From positions 1-64,000 of the forward strand of contig NZ_JACHGK010000006.1 in NCBI RefSeq assembly GCF_014207535.1: a DNA stretch of 64,000 nucleotides, written 5' to 3'. Below the pieces are notes generated by a model. It saw only the letters and a list, made by a program, of their open reading frames with translations, did no database searches and had not been told where the DNA came from. The position numbers and the translations under genes are program-made. This document shows, piece after piece, positions 35,803 through 44,600 of the stretch. Origin of the DNA: Bacillus benzoevorans (GTDB taxonomy: Bacteria; Bacillota; Bacilli; Bacillales; Cytobacillaceae). Position 1 is the first letter of the stretch. Each line of letters opens with the position of its first letter.

Positions 35803-37635
35803 ATGAAAAAGGTTAGTTTTTTTCAATCGGTACATGTTAAAACAGTTCTCATTTACATGCTCCTCATTATCATTGCGATGCAGATTATCGGCGTGTATTT
35901 TGTTAGACAATTAGAAGCAACCTTAAAGGACAATTTTAAAACATCGATTATTGATAAGGTTAATATCCTTTCTTATTATTTAGAGGAACAGCTAACGCAG
36001 GAAAAACCCCCTGAGGACGGTGCCGCGTCCGTTGAGGAGGGGGTTAGAAGACTGTTATTGGATTACCGCTCAGGTGACATTGCCGAGGTTAGGGTCATTG
36101 ATGGAAAAACATTAAAAATCATCGGTACATCTGAACCTGACAACCAGATAGTTGTGGGGCAAAAAACAACAGATACCAGAATCCGCCGGACCATTGCTAC
36201 CGCTCAGTCCGATGATCAGGAACTGGTTGAACCGGAAACAGGGAAAAGAATCTGGGTCTTGGTTTCCCCTGTTAAATCAAACGGAGAAGTTATCGGCGCT
36301 GTTTATGTCGTATCGAAAATAGAAAATGTATTTGGGCAGATGCAGGACATTAACCGGATTTTTTCAACCGGTACAGCACTTGCACTGGCTATTACAGCCA
36401 TACTCGGGATTTTTCTGGCCAGGGCAATCACAAGGCCGATTACCGATATGCGGCGGCAGGCATTGGCGCTCGCAAAGGGAAACTTTTCCCGCAAGGTTAA
36501 AATCTACGGGCATGATGAGATTGGGCAATTAGCGGCGACATTTAATACATTAACAAAGAAGCTTCAGGAAGCTCAGGCGACAACGGAAAGTGAGAGACGA
36601 AAGCTGTCTTCTGTTCTCTCCTCCATGACGGACGGAGTGATTGCAACGGACAGAAGAGGCCGTGTCATTCTGATTAATGAACCAGCCCTGCAAATGCTGG
36701 ATGTTTCACGTGAAACGGTCCTGTCCACTCCACTTGTGTCCCTTCTTGAACTGGAAGAGGAATATACATTTGATGAATTGCTTTCTGAGGGAGAGTCTGT
36801 GCTGCTGAATTACAGTACAGCGACGAACCCGTATATTTTGCGCGCTAATTTTTCCATCATTCAAAAAGAAACTGGATTTGTTAATGGTTTAATTACGGTG
36901 CTGCATGATGCAACGGAGCAGGAAAAAATCGAAATGGAGCGGCGTGAGTTTGTTGCCAATGTATCCCATGAGCTTCGGACTCCTTTGACAACGATGCGAA
37001 GCTATATCGAGGCATTGGCAGATGGGGCATGGCAGGACAAAGAAATCGCCCCTAACTTTTTGAATGTCGTACAAAATGAAACAGAACGAATGATACGGCT
37101 CGTAAATGATCTGCTTCAATTGTCAAAAATGGACAGTAAGGATTATAAATTATCAAAGGAATGGGTTGATTTAGTTGTGTTTTTTAACCGTATTATCGAC
37201 CGCTTTGAACTGACAAAGGAAGAGAATATCAACTTCGAAAGAATGCTGCCGGAAAAGGCGATTCTAGTGGAAATCGATCCTGATAAATTGACCCAGGTCC
37301 TTGATAATATCATTTCCAATGCTTTAAAGTACTCACCTGCGGGCGGACAGATTACGTTTAAAATTAAAGAGAAGGAAGATGACGTGGTTGTCAGCATCAG
37401 CGACCAAGGAATGGGGATTCCAAAAGGAAAAGTCAGCAAAATATTTACCCGCTTTTACCGCGTTGATAAGGCGAGAACACGGAAGCTTGGCGGAACAGGC
37501 CTCGGGCTGGCTATTGCTAAGGAGATGGTTGAAGCCCATGACGGTCAAATCTGGGCAAGAAGTATCGAAGGAAAAGGAACAACCATTTTCTTTAGTCTTC
37601 CTTATGAAAAGTATGAGGAGGATGAATGGAATTGA
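35803..37635 (+). CDS. walK: Sensor histidine kinase WalK (YycG)
   Basis: 610-residue membrane kinase partner of WalR. First membrane segment about 14-31, extracytoplasmic PDC/CHASE-like domain 32-180, second segment about 184-204, HAMP about 205-258, PAS about 262-370, HisKA with the phosphorylated His in ANVSHELRTPLTT (about residue 386), and HATPase (DNIISNALKYSP, DQGMGIP, GGTGLGLAIAKEM). The coding sequence includes a parS-like site at 36702-36717. Its end overlaps walH by ten bases. Confidence 0.97.
   Translation: MKKVSFFQSVHVKTVLIYMLLIIIAMQIIGVYFVRQLEATLKDNFKTSIIDKVNILSYYLEEQLTQEKPPEDGAASVEEGVRRLLLDYRSGDIAEVRVIDGKTLKIIGTSEPDNQIVVGQKTTDTRIRRTIATAQSDDQELVEPETGKRIWVLVSPVKSNGEVIGAVYVVSKIENVFGQMQDINRIFSTGTALALAITAILGIFLARAITRPITDMRRQALALAKGNFSRKVKIYGHDEIGQLAATFNTLTKKLQEAQATTESERRKLSSVLSSMTDGVIATDRRGRVILINEPALQMLDVSRETVLSTPLVSLLELEEEYTFDELLSEGESVLLNYSTATNPYILRANFSIIQKETGFVNGLITVLHDATEQEKIEMERREFVANVSHELRTPLTTMRSYIEALADGAWQDKEIAPNFLNVVQNETERMIRLVNDLLQLSKMDSKDYKLSKEWVDLVVFFNRIIDRFELTKEENINFERMLPEKAILVEIDPDKLTQVLDNIISNALKYSPAGGQITFKIKEKEDDVVVSISDQGMGIPKGKVSKIFTRFYRVDKARTRKLGGTGLGLAIAKEMVEAHDGQIWARSIEGKGTTIFFSLPYEKYEEDEWN
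36702..36717. promoter_or_regulatory. parS-like site inside walK
   Basis: TGTTTCACGTGAAACG matches the parS consensus TGTTTCACGTGAAACA at 15 of 16 positions. It encodes the VSRET part of WalK between the PAS strands and lies about 25 kb from oriC, so Spo0J should load here. Confidence 0.85.
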
Positions 37636-38945
37636 CATATGAAAATATTAAGTCCATCATCTTAGGCATTCTGATTGTGACCAGTTTGCTTTTAACCTGG
37701 AATTTATGGACCTATCAGCCAAGCTATGAAGAATTACCGAATTCGAAGGTAGTGAAGGATGTGTCCCTTGGTCCTGAAAAAAAGATAAGCGACATTGTAA
37801 GACCAAATCAAGTTGTCTTCCATCTTAATAATCAGTATTTTGGTACCACGTCTGACCTAGAGATAGAAAAGGTCATGAGTGAAATGAGAGGCTGGACGTT
37901 AGGGAATTTTACAAACATTTCTTCCGAAGTGGCGAATATCTCTTCCCTGATTAGCCGGGATGAGATGGTTGAAATCTTTTACCCAGGCAGCATTTCACTT
38001 AATACTTTTAAAAGTATCATACCGATTAAAGATGTACCGAATTTTACCTTCGATCAAATCGTCATTAATATGGATGTTCAGCAAAGGAATAACGGGATCA
38101 TCTACTTTGTTTCACAGGGAGAAAGACGAATCTACGAAACCCCGGTCCCTGCATCGTTTATTGTTGAATTTAAACAAAGGTACAGCGAATATGCGCTGCA
38201 GCAATATACAAAGTATGTTCCGTACCGCCTTGCCACAGAAAAGCCGATTTATTTGCCTGAGGGTGAAACAATATTAGACAGTTATAACTATCTCTTTAAA
38301 GATATTGATTCCGAGGATTTAAAAAATGCCTTATTCATTGATCCGAGCGTTGTGGAGAAAAATTATATTTCAACCGGGAAGGAATTTACGGATGGGCAAA
38401 GTTTGATGAGGGAAGACCTCGATTCCAGTATGATTTATTATGTTAATTCTGCAGTTGCTGATAATTTAGAGGATGATTCTGAGGACTTACTGCAGAGAAG
38501 TATCAATTTCGTCAATGGTCATGGCGGTTTTACTGATAACTACCGCTATTCCGGTATTGATCGCGAGCAGAAATCAGTTTTGTTCCGTCTTTATGATACC
38601 GGCGGTCACCCTATCTTCGGGCAAAATGACCCGATGTCGGAAATCCGCCTCGTCTGGGGAGAATCGGATATCAGCCGTTATGTACGCAATAACTTTTACC
38701 TTGGATTGTTGACACAGACGAATAAAGTAAAATTAATATCGGGTCCGGAAATGGTGAATTCACTTATTATGAAGGGGTATGATATTGATCGCATCGAGAA
38801 TATCGTCATTGGCTATCAAATGTCGAAGCAGGATGCCCAGTCACTGTTAATCTACTTGGAACCTCGCTGGTATATTTTATATGATGGTATATGGGAGTCC
38901 TTTACTTTTGGAGGTACGGGAGGGGAAATAGATGGATTGGAGTAA
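37626..38945 (+). CDS. walH: WalK-associated regulatory protein WalH (YycH)
   Basis: 439-residue protein with a single N-terminal membrane anchor (about 9-30, IILGILIVTSLLLTWNLW) and a large extracytoplasmic part. In B. subtilis YycH and YycI bind the WalK membrane segments and restrain the kinase; in Staphylococcus they activate it. GAGGAGG precedes the ATG, which overlaps the end of walK. The assignment rests on position and anchor topology as well as family resemblance. Confidence 0.93.
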   Translation: MELTYENIKSIILGILIVTSLLLTWNLWTYQPSYEELPNSKVVKDVSLGPEKKISDIVRPNQVVFHLNNQYFGTTSDLEIEKVMSEMRGWTLGNFTNISSEVANISSLISRDEMVEIFYPGSISLNTFKSIIPIKDVPNFTFDQIVINMDVQQRNNGIIYFVSQGERRIYETPVPASFIVEFKQRYSEYALQQYTKYVPYRLATEKPIYLPEGETILDSYNYLFKDIDSEDLKNALFIDPSVVEKNYISTGKEFTDGQSLMREDLDSSMIYYVNSAVADNLEDDSEDLLQRSINFVNGHGGFTDNYRYSGIDREQKSVLFRLYDTGGHPIFGQNDPMSEIRLVWGESDISRYVRNNFYLGLLTQTNKVKLISGPEMVNSLIMKGYDIDRIENIVIGYQMSKQDAQSLLIYLEPRWYILYDGIWESFTFGGTGGEIDGLE

Positions 38946-39735
38946 AATTAAAACGATATTTATTATTTCCTTTCTTATCCTCGATATTTATTTGGTATAC
39001 GAGTTTTTTAAAATACAAGTGACCAATGAATATGAAATTCAGACAGAGGCTTCGATTGAAAAGTGGCTCAAGGCAGATGAAATTGAATATGGTCAGCTGC
39101 CAACAGGGTATCGGGAGGAATATTATTTAAAGGCGAGGCCGAAGGTTTTTAAAGAGGAAGATACGGAAAGAGCGATTTTCTTCGATCAAACAGTTACGAT
39201 TATCGGCAGTACGGCATTGGAATCCGTATTGGACAAGCCGTATAAAATCAAGGATAAGTTTGAGCCATCCGACCTCGGCGGTTTTATTAAAACCCATATT
39301 CTATACGGAGAGCAGTACCGCTATTGGGAAAAGGACAATGAAAAAAGGACGATTACGTACTATCAGCAGTATCAGGGGAAACCTTTTTATCAAAATATCA
39401 ATGGCGAGCTGAAGTTTCTTTTGAACGAGGAAAATGAAATTATCTCCTATGAACAGACCTATTTGTCTGAGATTAAAGAACTGTCAGAATCGGAAAAAAT
39501 TATCCAGCCGATTAATGCCATCGAGACATTATACCAAGGCGGTTATTTGGATCCGAAAAGTAAAATCACAAATGTTGAATTAGGCTATTATACTCTCGTT
39601 CCGCTTTCAGACACAACACAGGTAATGAATCCGGCATGGTGTTTTGTCATCAATGATGAGAAAAGATTATTTGTCAGTGCCTTTGAGGGAAAAATCGTTG
39701 ATTTAAATGCAAAAGGGAATAAAGAAGTGGAGTGA
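38932..39735 (+). CDS. walI: WalK-associated regulatory protein WalI (YycI)
   Basis: 267-residue protein with one N-terminal membrane helix (about 7-27, IFIISFLILDIYLVYEFF) and an extracytoplasmic YycI/PepSY-like fold, ending in WCFVINDEKRLFVSAFEGKIVDL. It pairs with WalH to modulate WalK. The start overlaps walH by 14 bases and is preceded by GGGAGGGG. Confidence 0.93.
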   Translation: MDWSKIKTIFIISFLILDIYLVYEFFKIQVTNEYEIQTEASIEKWLKADEIEYGQLPTGYREEYYLKARPKVFKEEDTERAIFFDQTVTIIGSTALESVLDKPYKIKDKFEPSDLGGFIKTHILYGEQYRYWEKDNEKRTITYYQQYQGKPFYQNINGELKFLLNEENEIISYEQTYLSEIKELSESEKIIQPINAIETLYQGGYLDPKSKITNVELGYYTLVPLSDTTQVMNPAWCFVINDEKRLFVSAFEGKIVDLNAKGNKEVE

Positions 39736-39741
39736 GGAGAA

Positions 39742-40539
39742 ATGTCATTGCGTTTTAGCGTTCTTGCCAGCGGCAGTACAGGTAATGCAGCATATATTGA
39801 AACGGATCAGCATTCCTTCTTAGTTGATGCTGGGATGAGCGGCAAACAATTGGAAGCTTTAATGCAAAACATCGGCCGCGAAGCAAAGGATCTTTCCGGG
39901 ATTTTCGTGACCCATGAACATAGCGACCATATTAAAGGGGTGGGCATTATTGCCCGTAAACATAAAGTGCCTATCTTTGCTAATGAAAAAACATGGAAGG
40001 CAATGAGCCCGTCAATCGGTGAAGTACCTATTGATCAGAAATTTGTTTTTGGCATGGAAACAGTCAAAAGCTTCGGTTCACTCGATATTGAATCATTTGG
40101 TGTCTCACATGATGCAGCCGAGCCGATGTTCTATGTCTTTCACCATGAGGGGAAAAAGTTAGTGATGATTACGGATACAGGTTATGTCAGTGAAAGGATG
40201 AAGGGCATTATTTCCAATGCGAATATGTATGTCTTTGAAAGCAATCATGATGTCAGTATGCTGCGGATGGGCCGTTACCCTTGGAATACGAAGCGGCGAA
40301 TCCTAAGTGATGTCGGACATGTATCAAATGAGGATGCCGCTCTTGCCATGAGCGATTGTATCGGAGATCAGACAAAGGGAATTTATCTCGCCCATTTAAG
40401 CTTAGATAATAATATGAAGGACTTGGCGAGAATGACTGTCACGCAAACACTTGAAAGCAGGGGTTTCGTCGTCGGGGAACAGTTTTCTCTTTATGATACC
40501 GACCCGAAAGTCCCTACCCCTCTGACAGCTGTATCATAA
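39742..40539 (+). CDS. walJ: MBL-fold hydrolase WalJ (YycJ)
   Basis: 265-residue metallo-beta-lactamase-fold protein with the metal motif THEHSDHIKG, GVSHDA and ITDTGYVSE. YycJ-type proteins have exonuclease activity and are linked to DNA repair and to coordination of division with replication. It is the last gene of the walRKHIJ operon; AGTGAGGAG precedes the ATG 6 bases after walI, and a terminator follows 42 bases downstream. Confidence 0.95.
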   Translation: MSLRFSVLASGSTGNAAYIETDQHSFLVDAGMSGKQLEALMQNIGREAKDLSGIFVTHEHSDHIKGVGIIARKHKVPIFANEKTWKAMSPSIGEVPIDQKFVFGMETVKSFGSLDIESFGVSHDAAEPMFYVFHHEGKKLVMITDTGYVSERMKGIISNANMYVFESNHDVSMLRMGRYPWNTKRRILSDVGHVSNEDAALAMSDCIGDQTKGIYLAHLSLDNNMKDLARMTVTQTLESRGFVVGEQFSLYDTDPKVPTPLTAVS

Positions 40540-40581
40540 GGTAATAAGCGGAAGTATTAAGGAATGCTATAAGATGGATGA

Positions 40582-40615
40582 AAAGGAATGGGGATTCTCT
40601 CTCCATTCCTTTTTG
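40582..40615 (+). terminator. Terminator of walRKHIJ
   Basis: Stem AGGAATGG (40584-40591) / CCATTCCT (40603-40610), followed by TTTTTG. Confidence 0.88.
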
Positions 40616-40713
40616 TATGGAACTTGACCATATGATTAGAATTTTAAATTACGGAGAGTATAATAATGGTTAGATAGGCAAAATAAAACGGAGAAGATGA
40701 ATAGGGAGAAAGG

Positions 40714-41943
40714 GTGAAAGAAAATTTGGGTTACTACGATAATGACCAAAATAATTATCGGCAAAACAAGAGAAAAAAGGGCGGCTATTTTCTCACCGGT
40801 TTAGGTGGTGCGGTTGTGGGCGGACTTATTGTCACTTTAGCTATCCCTACGCTTTCAAATAATGGCTTGCTGCCGTATACAGCACAGCCGGCCAATGAAA
40901 TAACGGTACAGGATAATGGGCATGGAAAAATAACAACACAAAAGCTTTCGCTGGATGTTTCAACGGATGTAACAAAGGCTGTAGAAAAAGCGGGAGATGC
41001 CGTTGTCGGAATTACAAATCTCCAGTCAACAAGCTTCTGGTCGACGGATAGTGAAAGCCAGGAAGCTGGTACAGGGTCTGGCGTTATCTATAAAAAAAGC
41101 GGCGATAAAGCATACATAGTAACCAATAATCATGTGATTGAAGGTGCAGACCAGCTTGATGTGACGCTGGCAGATGGAACAAAAATACCGGCTAGGTTAA
41201 TGGGAAGCGATCCATGGACAGATCTGGCTGTCATTGAAATAGACGGAAAGAAAATTAAAACGATTGCCGAGTTTGGCAATTCAGATACATTGAAGCCGGG
41301 TGAACCGGTCATTGCGATCGGAAATCCATTGGGACTGGGTTTCTCAGGCTCCGTAACAAATGGGATAATTTCCGGCATTGAACGGACCATCCCTGTTGAT
41401 TTAAATGCAGACGGCTACGAGGATTGGCAGGTAGAGGTTCTGCAAACCGACGCAGCAATTAATCCCGGTAACAGCGGCGGTGCCTTAGTTAATATTGCGG
41501 GACAGGTAATCGGAATCAATTCGATGAAAATTGCCCAGGAGGCAGTTGAAGGAATCGGTCTCTCCATTCCAATTAATACAGCCATTCCTATTATTCAGGA
41601 TCTGGAGCAGCACGGTGAAGTGAAGCGGCCGGCAATGGGAGTCCAGTTGCGCAACCTTAACGAGATTTCCTCCTACCATCAGCAAGAGACTTTGATTTTG
41701 CCGAGCGATATCAAGGAAGGTGTCATGATTGAAAGAGTGGAAAGGAACTCCCCGGCTGATCGGGCAGGACTGAAGGAATTGGATGTTATCGTGGAAATGG
41801 ACGGAAAGCCAATTAAGGACGTCATTGCCTTAAGAAAGCATCTGTATAATGAAAAGAAAATTGGCGATGAAATGCGCATCAAGTTCTATCGTGAAGGAAA
41901 AATACAGGAGGCCGTCCTAACCTTAAGCGGTGAATCCTTTTAA
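40714..41943 (+). CDS. htrC: Membrane-anchored HtrA-type serine protease
   Basis: 409-residue HtrA/DegP-like protease (YyxA/HtrC position in B. subtilis). A cytoplasmic basic N-terminus is followed by one membrane helix (about 27-50). The trypsin-like domain has the triad His in TNNHVIEG, Asp in WTDLAVIEI and Ser in NPGNSGGALVN, and one PDZ domain follows (about 300-405, GVMIERVERNSPADRAGL). It degrades misfolded exported proteins. The start is GTG 40714. It lies directly behind the wal operon with its own terminators on both sides. Confidence 0.92.
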   Translation: MKENLGYYDNDQNNYRQNKRKKGGYFLTGLGGAVVGGLIVTLAIPTLSNNGLLPYTAQPANEITVQDNGHGKITTQKLSLDVSTDVTKAVEKAGDAVVGITNLQSTSFWSTDSESQEAGTGSGVIYKKSGDKAYIVTNNHVIEGADQLDVTLADGTKIPARLMGSDPWTDLAVIEIDGKKIKTIAEFGNSDTLKPGEPVIAIGNPLGLGFSGSVTNGIISGIERTIPVDLNADGYEDWQVEVLQTDAAINPGNSGGALVNIAGQVIGINSMKIAQEAVEGIGLSIPINTAIPIIQDLEQHGEVKRPAMGVQLRNLNEISSYHQQETLILPSDIKEGVMIERVERNSPADRAGLKELDVIVEMDGKPIKDVIALRKHLYNEKKIGDEMRIKFYREGKIQEAVLTLSGESF

Positions 41944-41952
41944 TAGGTCAGA

Positions 41953-41984
41953 ACAGGAAGGCTGATGCAGTCTTCCTGTTTTTT
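41953..41984 (+). terminator. Terminator of the HtrA gene
   Basis: Stem ACAGGAAG (41953-41960) / CTTCCTGT (41972-41979), followed by TTTTTT. Confidence 0.9.
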
Positions 41985-41985
41985 A

Positions 41986-42166
41986 TGTGGATAATTGTAC
42001 ACATGGATCTTTTCTCTTATGGTAAGATAGTGTGGATAACTGAAAAAATCATGGTTATCCACATGTGAATATTGTCGAAACCACTCGATATATCTTGTAT
42101 GGGATCGTTAGTTCCCTACAATATGTGGATATAAAATGTGAATATGTGGATAACTTCTGTGGATAA
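41986..42166. promoter_or_regulatory. DnaA-box cluster upstream of rlmH
   Basis: Five perfect boxes (41986-41994, 42031-42039, 42055-42063, 42145-42153, 42158-42166) and one single-mismatch box TGTGGATAT (42124-42132) within 181 bases, about 31 kb from oriC. A Spo0A-type heptamer TGTCGAA lies at 42073-42079. Such clusters outside oriC bind DnaA stably in Bacillus and can buffer initiation or regulate the next gene. Confidence 0.85.
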
Positions 42167-42172
42167 CCTGTT

Positions 42173-42189
42173 TGTAAATTGTTTGTAAA
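42173..42189 (+). promoter_or_regulatory. WalR-type direct repeat before rlmH
   Basis: TGTAAA-N5-TGTAAA (42173-42178 and 42184-42189) fits the WalR/PhoP recognition pattern TGTWAH-N5-TGTWAH exactly. It ends 13 bases before the rlmH start codon, so binding would more likely block than activate. Confidence 0.5.
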
Positions 42190-42202
42190 GTGAGGATAAA
42201 AT

Positions 42203-42682
42203 GTGAACATCTCAATTATAGCAGTCGGTAAATTGAAGGAAAAATATCTAAAAAGTGGAATAGATGAGTATTTAAAGAGGCTGACGTCTTATGCAAAGGT
42301 TGAAGTCATTGAAATTCCGGATGAGAAGGCGCCGGAGGAATTAAGTCCTTCTGAAATGGAGCAGGTAAAGCAAAAAGAAGGAGAACGGCTCTTGTCTAAA
42401 TTATCGCAGGATACGTATGTGATTGCACTAGCAATTGATGGGAAAATGAAGTCATCAGAGGAACTGGCTGATTCCATTGATAAATTAGCGACCTACGGCA
42501 AAAGCAAAATCGCCTTTATCATCGGCGGGTCGCTGGGCTTAAGCAATGAAGTACTGCAGCGTGCCGACGAAAAGCTTTCTTTTTCGAAAATGACCTTCCC
42601 CCACCAGCTCATGCGTCTGATTCTGTTAGAGCAGATCTATCGTGCATTCCGCATCAATCGGAATGAACCTTACCATAAATAG
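42203..42682 (+). CDS. rlmH: 23S rRNA (pseudouridine1915-N3) methyltransferase RlmH
   Basis: 159-residue SPOUT-class methyltransferase, complete. It begins MNISIIAVGKLKEKYL and carries the trefoil-knot SAM site AFIIGGSLGLSNEV and the C-terminal RLILLEQIYRAFRINRNEPYHK. It methylates pseudouridine 1915 in helix 69 of 23S rRNA. The start is GTG with GTGAGGA upstream. It is monocistronic behind the DnaA-box cluster (yydA position in B. subtilis). Confidence 0.96.
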   Translation: MNISIIAVGKLKEKYLKSGIDEYLKRLTSYAKVEVIEIPDEKAPEELSPSEMEQVKQKEGERLLSKLSQDTYVIALAIDGKMKSSEELADSIDKLATYGKSKIAFIIGGSLGLSNEVLQRADEKLSFSKMTFPHQLMRLILLEQIYRAFRINRNEPYHK

Positions 42683-42734
42683 ATGCGGTTTCTACATTAA
42701 TTTTTTAAAAATAATGCATTAGGGATGTGACAAG

Positions 42735-42923
42735 ATGAAATATAGTAAAACAATCATGACAAAATTAATAAATGAGCACCGTGAATTGCATGATGAGCTA
42801 AAGAAGATAAAAATCGAAATGGGCTTAGAGAAAAATTTAGCCATTAAAGCGTTATACCATTCAGCTGTAGCGGATAATGGTCCATATATGAAAGACTATC
42901 AAGCTTTAGATCGCTTGCACTAA
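42735..42923 (+). CDS. Small hypothetical protein
   Basis: 62-residue charged, mostly helical protein (KLINEHRELHDELKKIKIEMGLE, possible short coiled coil at about 10-35) ending in MKDYQALDRLH. I do not recognise a family. AGGGATGTGA lies upstream of the ATG and a terminator follows, which supports a real short transcript. No signal peptide or cysteine is present. Confidence 0.55.
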   Translation: MKYSKTIMTKLINEHRELHDELKKIKIEMGLEKNLAIKALYHSAVADNGPYMKDYQALDRLH

Positions 42924-42930
42924 TAGTAAG

Positions 42931-42968
42931 GCCCTGTTTTGCCTTAGTTGCGGAGCAGGGTGTTTTTT
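42931..42968 (+). terminator. Terminator of the small hypothetical gene
   Basis: CCCTG/CAGGG stem with a loop of about 18 bases, followed by TGTTTTTT. Confidence 0.7.
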
Positions 42969-43261
42969 GATTTGACCGTGAATTACGTGCTCAATTACAA
43001 ATCTATAAAACAGTTCAATAAGGTATGGTGTGTAAATACTAAACTCATATCGGAGATAAAATCATCCTCATTCAAACTTTTTCAAAATTTTAATATTGAA
43101 AGTCAGTTTCCTATCCTATTGACCCTATGTTTAAAAGAACTGCCGCTTAAGCAGGTGCTGTGAACCGTTTCATAAGTAAATGAGGTTTTTAATGATTGTA
43201 TAATACAGCCTGATTTTTATATTTAAGGTAAAAATCGGCTCGCATTTTTTTACTTTCTTCA
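42969..43261. other. AT-rich intergenic stretch
   Basis: About 290 bases with no open frame I can support, no repeat and no clear promoter. It separates the core region from the accessory region. Confidence 0.5.
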
Positions 43262-43639
43262 TCAGTCTTCTCTGTATCCTAAATCTAAATCATTTAAGGT
43301 CAAGTCTTTATATGCTTCTCCAATTTGATACGAAGTGATTCTTTCTCTACCACTTGCTCCTTTAATAATACCTTTATCTAGCCAAGTTGCTGCCCATTTA
43401 GTGATAGTAATTGGCTTTACTTGAAATAACTCTGCAATTTCCTTAGGTTTAGTGGGTCTATTACGCTCAATAAGAAATCGTAGTAGTGTTTTTTCTTTTG
43501 GCTCTAATGAAAGTATTCTTGGATCTGATGGAGTAGTGGCAAATTTAATTGAGAGATTAGCAACTTTTTCGTATGCTAATGCCATGATTCTTAGCTTAAA
43601 ATTAATCTTGTTCTTAGATGAAGAAATGATTACGCTCAA
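43262..43639 (-). CDS. Winged-helix DNA-binding protein
   Basis: Up to 125 residues. A winged-helix segment is seen at about 50-105: LEPKEKTLLRFLIERNRPTKPKEIAELFQ and VKPITITKWAATWLDKGII with a basic wing. Probably a small transcriptional regulator; I do not recognise the exact family. The start is unclear: TTG 43639 has no ribosome site and ATG 43585 (MALAYEK) only a weak one, so it could be a decaying gene. It diverges from the sulfurtransferase gene with about 20 bases between starts. Confidence 0.6.
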   Translation of the reverse strand: MSVIISSSKNKINFKLRIMALAYEKVANLSIKFATTPSDPRILSLEPKEKTLLRFLIERNRPTKPKEIAELFQVKPITITKWAATWLDKGIIKGASGRERITSYQIGEAYKDLTLNDLDLGYRED

Positions 43640-43659
43640 ATGAATAGGGGTTGGTCAAG

Positions 43660-44502
43660 GTGGATTTTGTTGTTAATAAGGAATGGCTCGCTGAACAATT
43701 AAATAATGGGCAGGTAAAAATTGTGGATTGCCGGTTTGAATTAGGAAATCCAGTTAAAGGGGAAGAGCTTTATCAAGAAAGCCATATCCCTGGTGCTTTC
43801 TATTTTGATTTGGAAAAACAGTTATCCGGTCCTGTTTCAGAGCACGGTGGAAGGCATCCGCTTCCGGATGTGGATCAATTCAGACTTGAAATTGAGAAGG
43901 CAGGAATTGATCATACGAAAGCGGTGGTTGCCTATGACGGTGGGGAAGGACAGTTTGCGTCCCGCTTTTGCTGGTTGCTTAGCTTTTTAGGACATGAAAA
44001 GGTATATGTGTTAAATGAGGGCTTCAAAGGATGGGTTGAAGCTGGATATCCAACGACGAACAAAGTACCTGAATTTGAATTCGCTAAGTTTGCAGTGAAT
44101 ATTCAAACTGAAATGCTGGCTTCTTATGATGAAGTAAAGAAAACTGTCGATTATAAGAAAAAGTCACCAATATTAATAGATTCAAGAGATAAAGCCCGTT
44201 ATTTAGGAGAAGTTGAGCCAATCGATAGAATAGCCGGACATATCCCTGGTGCAATCAATAAGAATTGGACAGAAGGCTTGGAACAAGGCTCATTTAAAAA
44301 TATCGACGAACAGAAAAAAAGATTTGCTGAGCTGGATCCAGAGGAGCCTGTTATCGTTTATTGCGGATCTGGCGTTACAGCTGCTCCAAATTATATTGCA
44401 TTAAAAATGGCTGGGTTTAAAAATGTAAAGCTATATGCAGGCAGCTACAGTGATTGGGTCTCATATGATGAGAATCCAGTGGCTAAAGGGAAGAAATCTT
44501 AG
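43660..44502 (+). CDS. Sulfurtransferase (tandem rhodanese, mercaptopyruvate type)
   Basis: 280-residue protein with two rhodanese domains (about 1-130 and 150-278). The catalytic loop in the second is YCGSGVTAAP; CGSGVTA is the form found in 3-mercaptopyruvate sulfurtransferases, whereas thiosulfate enzymes usually have CRKGVT. It should move sulfur from mercaptopyruvate to thiols or cyanide. I chose GTG 43660, nine bases after AGGGG; TTG 43651 directly abuts that site. A terminator follows. Confidence 0.88.
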   Translation: MDFVVNKEWLAEQLNNGQVKIVDCRFELGNPVKGEELYQESHIPGAFYFDLEKQLSGPVSEHGGRHPLPDVDQFRLEIEKAGIDHTKAVVAYDGGEGQFASRFCWLLSFLGHEKVYVLNEGFKGWVEAGYPTTNKVPEFEFAKFAVNIQTEMLASYDEVKKTVDYKKKSPILIDSRDKARYLGEVEPIDRIAGHIPGAINKNWTEGLEQGSFKNIDEQKKRFAELDPEEPVIVYCGSGVTAAPNYIALKMAGFKNVKLYAGSYSDWVSYDENPVAKGKKS

Positions 44503-44511
44503 ATATGAGTG

Positions 44512-44575
44512 CCACTGTCACCTCCCGATTTTTGCCGAATTTATCGACATTATCCGGGGAGTGGCAGTGTTTTTT
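44512..44575 (+). terminator. Terminator of the sulfurtransferase gene
   Basis: Long imperfect stem CACTGTCACCTCCC / GGGGAGTGGCAGTG followed by six T. Confidence 0.8.
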
Positions 44576-44600
44576 AGAGGTCATGACCAAAGACTATTCC

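Noticed and set aside
43081..43261. Possible gene in the AT-rich gap before the winged-helix gene
   Set aside because: Only short frames with many stops and no ribosome site on either strand.
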